Below are positions 60,255 to 64,000 of a DNA stretch of 64,000 nucleotides, piece after piece. The stretch is taken from the NCBI RefSeq assembly GCF_030388245.1, contig NZ_CP098361.1:743001-807000 (forward strand), in the 5' to 3' direction. Positions within the stretch are counted from its first letter, which is position 1; every line of letters begins with the position of its first letter. The DNA comes from Paracoccus sp. TOH. GTDB taxonomy: Bacteria; Pseudomonadota; Alphaproteobacteria; Rhodobacterales; Rhodobacteraceae. The position numbers and the translations under genes are program-made. The notes under the pieces are model-generated. The model had not been told where the DNA came from. It made no database searches and was given only the letters and a program-made list of their open reading frames with translations.

Positions 60255-61102
60255 TGTCCCTTGCTTTGCGCCTTCCGACCCCGGCCCGGCTGGGATATTC
60301 CTTCAACTGGGTGGGCCGCATCGGTCTGGCCGTGATCCTGTTCTGGGCGGTGATCGCCATCATCGGCCCCTGGATCGCGCCCTATCCCCCCGGCGACATG
60401 GTCGATTTCGACTATTTCGGCCCGATGAGCAGCCAGTTCTGGATGGGCAGCGACTATCTGGGCCGCGACATCCTGTCCCGCATCATCATGGGCACGCGCT
60501 ATACCGTCGGCATCGCGCTGGCCGCGGTGATCCTGGCCTGCGCGGGCGGCGTGCTGCTGGGCATGATCGCCGCCGTGGTCGGCGGCTGGTTCGACACGCT
60601 GCTGTCGCGCTTCCTGGACGCCTTCAACGGCATTCCGCACCTGCTGTTCGGCCTGGTCGTGGTGGCTGCGGTCGGATCCTCGATCCCGATCCTGATCGTG
60701 ACGCTGGCGGCGATGTATCTGCCCGGCTCCTATCGCTTTGCCCGCGCGCTGGCGGTCAATGTCAACACCATGGATTTCGTCACCGTGGCCCGCGCCCGGG
60801 GCGAGGGCTTCGGCCACATCATCCTGCGCGAGATCTTTCCCAACATCCTGGGCCCCGTTCTGGCCGACCTGGGCCTGCGCTTCGTCTTCATCGTGCTGGT
60901 GCTGTCGGGCCTGTCTTTCCTGGGCCTTGGCGTGCAGCCGCCCAATGCCGACTGGGGCGCGCTGGTGCGCGAGAACATCGAGGGCCTCAGCCTCGGGGCG
61001 CCGGCGGTGATCTTTCCCTCGATCGCCATCGCCTCGCTGACCATTTCGGTCAACATGTTCATCGACAACCTGCCCACCCGCATCCGCGACAGGAGCGAAT
61101 GA
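60254..61102 (+). CDS. ABC transporter permease (DppC-like)
   Basis: A 282-residue inner-membrane protein of the DppC type: [20 protein letters not shown] near the front (family motif GTD..GRD.LSR), the EAA loop in [20 protein letters not shown], and [17 protein letters not shown] near the C-terminus. It forms the channel with the DppB-like protein. Its stop overlaps the ATPase start as ATGA. Confidence 0.9.
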   Translation: MSLALRLPTPARLGYSFNWVGRIGLAVILFWAVIAIIGPWIAPYPPGDMVDFDYFGPMSSQFWMGSDYLGRDILSRIIMGTRYTVGIALAAVILACAGGVLLGMIAAVVGGWFDTLLSRFLDAFNGIPHLLFGLVVVAAVGSSIPILIVTLAAMYLPGSYRFARALAVNVNTMDFVTVARARGEGFGHIILREIFPNILGPVLADLGLRFVFIVLVLSGLSFLGLGVQPPNADWGALVRENIEGLSLGAPAVIFPSIAIASLTISVNMFIDNLPTRIRDRSE

Positions 61103-62757
61103 TGGATCAGCCGCTTGTTTCCGTGCGCGACCTGAAGATCGGCGCCAGGACCGACTCGGGCCGCGAGGTCGAGATCATTAAGGGTGTCAGCTTCGACATC
61201 GCCGCGGGCGAGATCGTGGCCCTGATCGGCGAAAGCGGGTCGGGCAAGACCACCATCGCCCTGTCGCTGATGGGCCATGCGCGGCCCGGCTGCGCCATCC
61301 AGGGCGGCAGCATCCGCGTGGGCCGCCGCGACGTGACGGCGATGCCCGAACGCCAGCGCGCCGCCATGCGCGGGACCGAGGTGTCCTATGTCCCGCAATC
61401 GGCGGCCGCGGCCTTCAACCCGGCCAAGCGCATCATGGATCAGGTGGTCGAGATCACCGCCATCCACAAGCTGATGCCGCGCGAGCAGGCCGAGGCCCGG
61501 GCGCGGCAGCTGTTCCGCGCCCTGGCGCTGCCCGATCCCGACACCATCGGCAGCCGCTATCCGCATCAGGTCTCGGGCGGGCAGTTGCAGCGCCTGTCGG
61601 CGGCCATGGCGCTGATCGGGGATCCGGCGCTGGTGATCTTCGACGAGCCGACGACCGCGCTGGACGTGACCACCCAGATCGAGGTGCTGCGCGCCTTCAA
61701 GTCGGTCATGGACAAGGGCGCCATGGCAGGGGTCTATGTCAGCCACGACCTGGCCGTGGTGGCCCAGATCGCCGACCGCATCATCGTGCTGAAGAACGGC
61801 GTGGTGCAGGAGGAAGGCCCGACCGAGCAGATCCTGCACGCGCCGAAGCACCCCTATACCCGCCAGCTTCTGGAGGCCTTCGAGCCGGTGCCGCATGTCC
61901 CGGTGGCCCGGCCCGACGCGGCCGAGCCGATCCTTGCGGTGCAAGACCTCTGCGCGGGCTATGGCGTGATCCGCGACGGCGTGCCGGCGGCGAAGATCCT
62001 GCAGGATGTCAGCTTCCGGCTGGAACGCGGCCGCAACCTGGGCGTGATCGGGGAATCCGGGTCGGGTAAGTCGACGCTGGCCCGCGCCATCGCCGGCATC
62101 CTGCCCGCCTATCGCGGCAACCTGCTGCTGGACGGCAAGGAACTGGCGCCCTCGCTGCAACAGCGCAGCAAGGACGAATTGCGCCGCGTCCAGATCGTCT
62201 TCCAGCTGGCCGACACCGCGCTGAACCCGGCGCAGTCGATCGAGACGATCCTGGCCCGGCCCCTGACCTTCTATCACGGCATGGCCGGGGCCGCGCGCAA
62301 TGCCCGGGTGATCGAGCTTCTGGACATGGTGCGCCTGCCCGGCCACCTGCGCCATCGCCTGCCGTCGGAATTGTCGGGCGGGCAGAAGCAGCGGGTGAAC
62401 CTGGCCCGCGCCCTGGCCGCCGAACCCGAACTGATCCTCTGCGACGAGATCACCTCGGCGCTGGACACCGTCGTCGCGGCGGCGATCCTGGACCTGCTGA
62501 AGGAGCTGCAGCGCGAGCTGAGCCTGTCCTACATGTTCATCAGCCACGACCTGTCCACGGTCGAGGCGATCTGCGACGAGGTTCTGGTGATGCTGAAGGG
62601 CCGCGTCGTCGAGGCGCTGCCCGCGGCGCGCATGTCGACCGAGGCCGCGCATCCCTATTCGCGGCTGCTGATCGGCTCGATCCCCCAGCTGGATACCGGC
62701 TGGCTGAAGGGGCTGGAACAGGATCCCGCCCTGATGGCGCAGTTCGCCGGAAGGTAG
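61099..62757 (+). CDS. Fused dipeptide-type ABC ATPase (DppD+DppF-like)
   Basis: A 552-residue protein with two complete nucleotide-binding domains. Domain 1 (about residues 1-270) has Walker [10 protein letters not shown], signature VSGGQLQRL and Walker [13 protein letters not shown]. Domain 2 (about 275-550) has [18 protein letters not shown] and [12 protein letters not shown]. The C-terminal part of domain 1 has the [13 protein letters not shown] tail usual for this family. One protein therefore replaces the DppD/DppF pair. Convergent with the lrp gene, with a strong hairpin between. Confidence 0.91.
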   Translation: MMDQPLVSVRDLKIGARTDSGREVEIIKGVSFDIAAGEIVALIGESGSGKTTIALSLMGHARPGCAIQGGSIRVGRRDVTAMPERQRAAMRGTEVSYVPQSAAAAFNPAKRIMDQVVEITAIHKLMPREQAEARARQLFRALALPDPDTIGSRYPHQVSGGQLQRLSAAMALIGDPALVIFDEPTTALDVTTQIEVLRAFKSVMDKGAMAGVYVSHDLAVVAQIADRIIVLKNGVVQEEGPTEQILHAPKHPYTRQLLEAFEPVPHVPVARPDAAEPILAVQDLCAGYGVIRDGVPAAKILQDVSFRLERGRNLGVIGESGSGKSTLARAIAGILPAYRGNLLLDGKELAPSLQQRSKDELRRVQIVFQLADTALNPAQSIETILARPLTFYHGMAGAARNARVIELLDMVRLPGHLRHRLPSELSGGQKQRVNLARALAAEPELILCDEITSALDTVVAAAILDLLKELQRELSLSYMFISHDLSTVEAICDEVLVMLKGRVVEALPAARMSTEAAHPYSRLLIGSIPQLDTGWLKGLEQDPALMAQFAGR

Positions 62758-62813
62758 CGCCGACCGGCAAGGGCCAACGCCTTGCCACGCGCGCTGTCCC
62801 ATCCACGGATACA

Positions 62814-62835
62814 GCCGGGCCGCCAAGGCCCGGCC
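62814..62835. terminator. Bidirectional hairpin between transporter operon and lrp
   Basis: An 8-base stem, GCCGGGCC and GGCCCGGC, with a six-base loop lies between the convergent stops at 62757 and 62860. It is followed by more GC self-complementary sequence. Its position suits a shared terminator. Confidence 0.55.
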
Positions 62836-62859
62836 GGCGCCGGCCGCTGTGGTCCGGCG

Positions 62860-63354
62860 TCAGGACCGTTCCGCGAACAGCCTGGTCAGCGGGATCTGCG
62901 TCTTGACGAAGGGCGTCTTGATCACCACGAAGCTGAAATACTTGTCCACGCCCACGTCGCGGTCGATCAGCGATTCGATGATGTTCTGGTAGTCCACGAT
63001 CCCCGAGGTCACGAATTTCGCCAGATAGTCGTATCCGCCCGACACCAGGTGGCATTCGATGCAGCTGTCGATCTTTTCCAGCGCCTCCTGGAAACGCGCG
63101 AAGTCTGGCGGGCGGTGGTTCTTCAGGGTGAACTCGGTAAAGACGGTCAGCGTTTCGCCCAGCTTCGCCACGTTGATCTGGGCGCTATAGCCGGTGATGT
63201 ACCCGGCCTGCTGCAGCTTCTTGACCCGCATCAGGCAGGGCGAGGGTGACAGCGCCACCAGATCGGCCAGTTCGACATTGGTGATGCGGCCGTTCTTCTG
63301 CAGCTCGGCAAGGATCTTCACATCGATACGGTCCAGTTTCAGCGGCGGTGTCAT
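62860..63354 (-). CDS. Lrp/AsnC-family regulator
   Basis: A 164-residue regulator. The helix-turn-helix covers about residues 8-60 (LDRIDVKILAELQKNGRITN, then ELADLVALSPSPCLMRVKKL). The C-terminal RAM domain covers about 70-155 (FTEFTLKNHRPPDFARFQEA, then CHLVSGGYDYLAKFV). Lrp-type regulators bind amino acids and control neighbouring catabolic genes and themselves. It is divergent from the FAD oxidase at 63510. Repeats in the gap (63389-63425) are candidate binding sites, and a related motif occurs at other promoters of this cluster. Confidence 0.9.
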   Translation of the reverse strand: MTPPLKLDRIDVKILAELQKNGRITNVELADLVALSPSPCLMRVKKLQQAGYITGYSAQINVAKLGETLTVFTEFTLKNHRPPDFARFQEALEKIDSCIECHLVSGGYDYLAKFVTSGIVDYQNIIESLIDRDVGVDKYFSFVVIKTPFVKTQIPLTRLFAERS

Positions 63355-63388
63355 TCGATCTTCCTTCCCGTTCCGGGTTCCTTCTGCT

Positions 63389-63425
63389 GCAATTCGACCT
63401 CGCTGCCAACTGGCGGCAATTCGAC
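63389..63425. promoter_or_regulatory. Repeat pair and palindrome in the lrp/FAD oxidase promoter
   Basis: GCAATTCGAC occurs at 63389-63398 and at 63416-63425, 27 bases apart. Between them, CTGCCAACTGGCGGCAA (63403-63419) has inverted TGCC/GGCA ends. Lrp proteins bind arrays of such sites. The CGGCAAT core is shared with 51884 and 53494. Confidence 0.55.
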
Positions 63426-63509
63426 AGGAAATGCCGCCGCTGCCGCGAGATGCGGCACAAGCGGCTGGTCACCCGCCGCTAGCCTGCGGGGACACGACCG
63501 GAGAAGCCC

Positions 63510-64000
63510 ATGCCCGCACCGCTTTTGCCCATCGAGACCGCCGGAGACCTGCCCGCCCGCGCCGATTGCGTCGTGATCGGCGGCGGTATTGTCGGGGTCT
63601 CGACCGCCTATTGGCTGGCCCGCGCCGGGCAAAGCGTGGTGCTGCTGGAAAAGGGCCGGATCGGCGCGGAACAGTCCAGCCGCAACTGGGGCTGGTGCCG
63701 GCAGCAGAACCGCGACGCCCGGGAATTGCCCTTGTCCACGCGTAGCTTGGACCTGTGGGACCAGATGACCGCCGACCTGGGCCCCGGCATCGGCTTTCGC
63801 CGCTGCGGGCTCTTGTATCTGACCGATGACCCCGCCGAACTGGAAGGCTGGGCCGCCTGGGGCCGCTTTGCGCAAGGCGAGGGAATCGACACGCGGATGC
63901 TGTCGGCCCCCGAGGCCGCCGAGCGCGGCCGCGCCACCGGAAAATCCTGGCTGGGCGGCGTCTGGTCGCCCACGGACGGTATTGCCGACCCCGCCAGCGC
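63510..64000 (+). CDS. DAO-fold FAD oxidoreductase, N-terminal part (runs off the window)
   Basis: 163 residues are visible. After MPAPLLPIETAGDLP comes the FAD motif CVVIGGGIVGVSTAYWLARAG and EQSSRNWGWCRQQNRD, as in glycine/D-amino acid oxidases of the OrdL/PuuB group. GGAGAAG precedes the ATG. It is transcribed away from lrp and is probably regulated by it. It is the second amine-oxidase-type gene of the cluster, and the C-terminal half is outside the window. Confidence 0.85.
   Translation, partial: MPAPLLPIETAGDLPARADCVVIGGGIVGVSTAYWLARAGQSVVLLEKGRIGAEQSSRNWGWCRQQNRDARELPLSTRSLDLWDQMTADLGPGIGFRRCGLLYLTDDPAELEGWAAWGRFAQGEGIDTRMLSAPEAAERGRATGKSWLGGVWSPTDGIADPAS

Noticed and set aside
60730..62826. 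698-codon minus-strand frame opposite the fused ATPase
   Set aside because: Antisense of two canonical nucleotide-binding domains; no start signal or family match.
1..64000. CRISPR arrays, tRNA, rRNA, plasmid replication or conjugation genes
   Set aside because: I looked for regularly spaced repeats, cloverleaf-like sequences and the usual protein families and saw none. Visual inspection could miss a single tRNA or a small RNA.

Overview
The window is GC-rich alphaproteobacterial DNA, most like Rhodobacterales of the Paracoccus type. I infer this from codon use, dense operons with ATGA/TGATG overlaps, a Hint_2-type protein, several catabolic ABC transporter operons, and worn-out IS3, IS5, IS481 and IS1380 elements. 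I see no replication, conjugation, rRNA or tRNA genes. It reads as an accessory catabolic region of a chromosome or large plasmid, assembled from blocks with IS remnants at many of the junctions.

Layout. (1) 1-4.3 kb: IS3 fragment, a GSU2403-type nucleotidyltransferase flanked by two near-identical palindromes, a TetR pseudogene, a phospholipase D-type cardiolipin synthase, a small unknown gene and an IS481 scrap. (2) 4.4-13.7 kb: a minus-strand operon (FAD D-2-hydroxyacid dehydrogenase, PotD-like binding protein, ATPase, one fused PotB+PotC permease, DapA-like lyase, LldD-like FMN oxidase), divergent from proC and an XRE-cupin regulator; a palindrome lies in the divergent promoter. (3) 14.0-14.7 kb: IS3 and IS5 remnants. 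(4) 14.8-19.8 kb: minus-strand operon with a binding protein, DapA-like lyase, permease, ATPase, ProC-like reductase and GntR/FadR regulator. (5) 20.0-34.5 kb: what looks like a hydroxyproline/proline-betaine catabolic locus. It has an N-methylproline demethylase-type flavoenzyme, a ruined etfB, permease and ATPase, then an intruding block (YCII remnant, NTF2-like, GST, IS1380), then the binding protein, a DapA-like deaminase, GntR, a three-subunit amino-acid dehydrogenase and an aldehyde dehydrogenase. (6) 35.1-37.4 kb: AraC regulator and a strip of unrecognised small ORFs. (7) 37.4-48.2 kb: a HlyC-family acyltransferase, a Hint-domain protein, three very large glycosyltransferases and a Stf0 sulfotransferase. 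(8) 48.3 kb: IS5 remnant. (9) 48.9-64.0 kb: an amine catabolism region with two paralogous GNATs, two DAO-fold oxidases, two type II HAD hydrolases, a cupin, an ArgE-like deacylase, a class III aminotransferase, a 2-hydroxyacid dehydrogenase, a dipeptide-type ABC transporter with fused ATPases, and an Lrp regulator.

How the genes fit together. Most of the window imports and oxidises proline-like or amine compounds: ABC uptake, flavin oxidation or demethylation, DapA-fold deamination or aldol cleavage, then aldehyde oxidation. The 37-48 kb block is different. It looks like a cell-surface or exported-protein modification module (acylation, glycosylation, sulfation) around a small Hint protein, and is the least explained part. 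Promoter-like palindromes occur at most divergent junctions. A shared CGGCAAT motif in three promoters of the right-hand cluster suggests one regulator, probably the Lrp protein at 62.9 kb.
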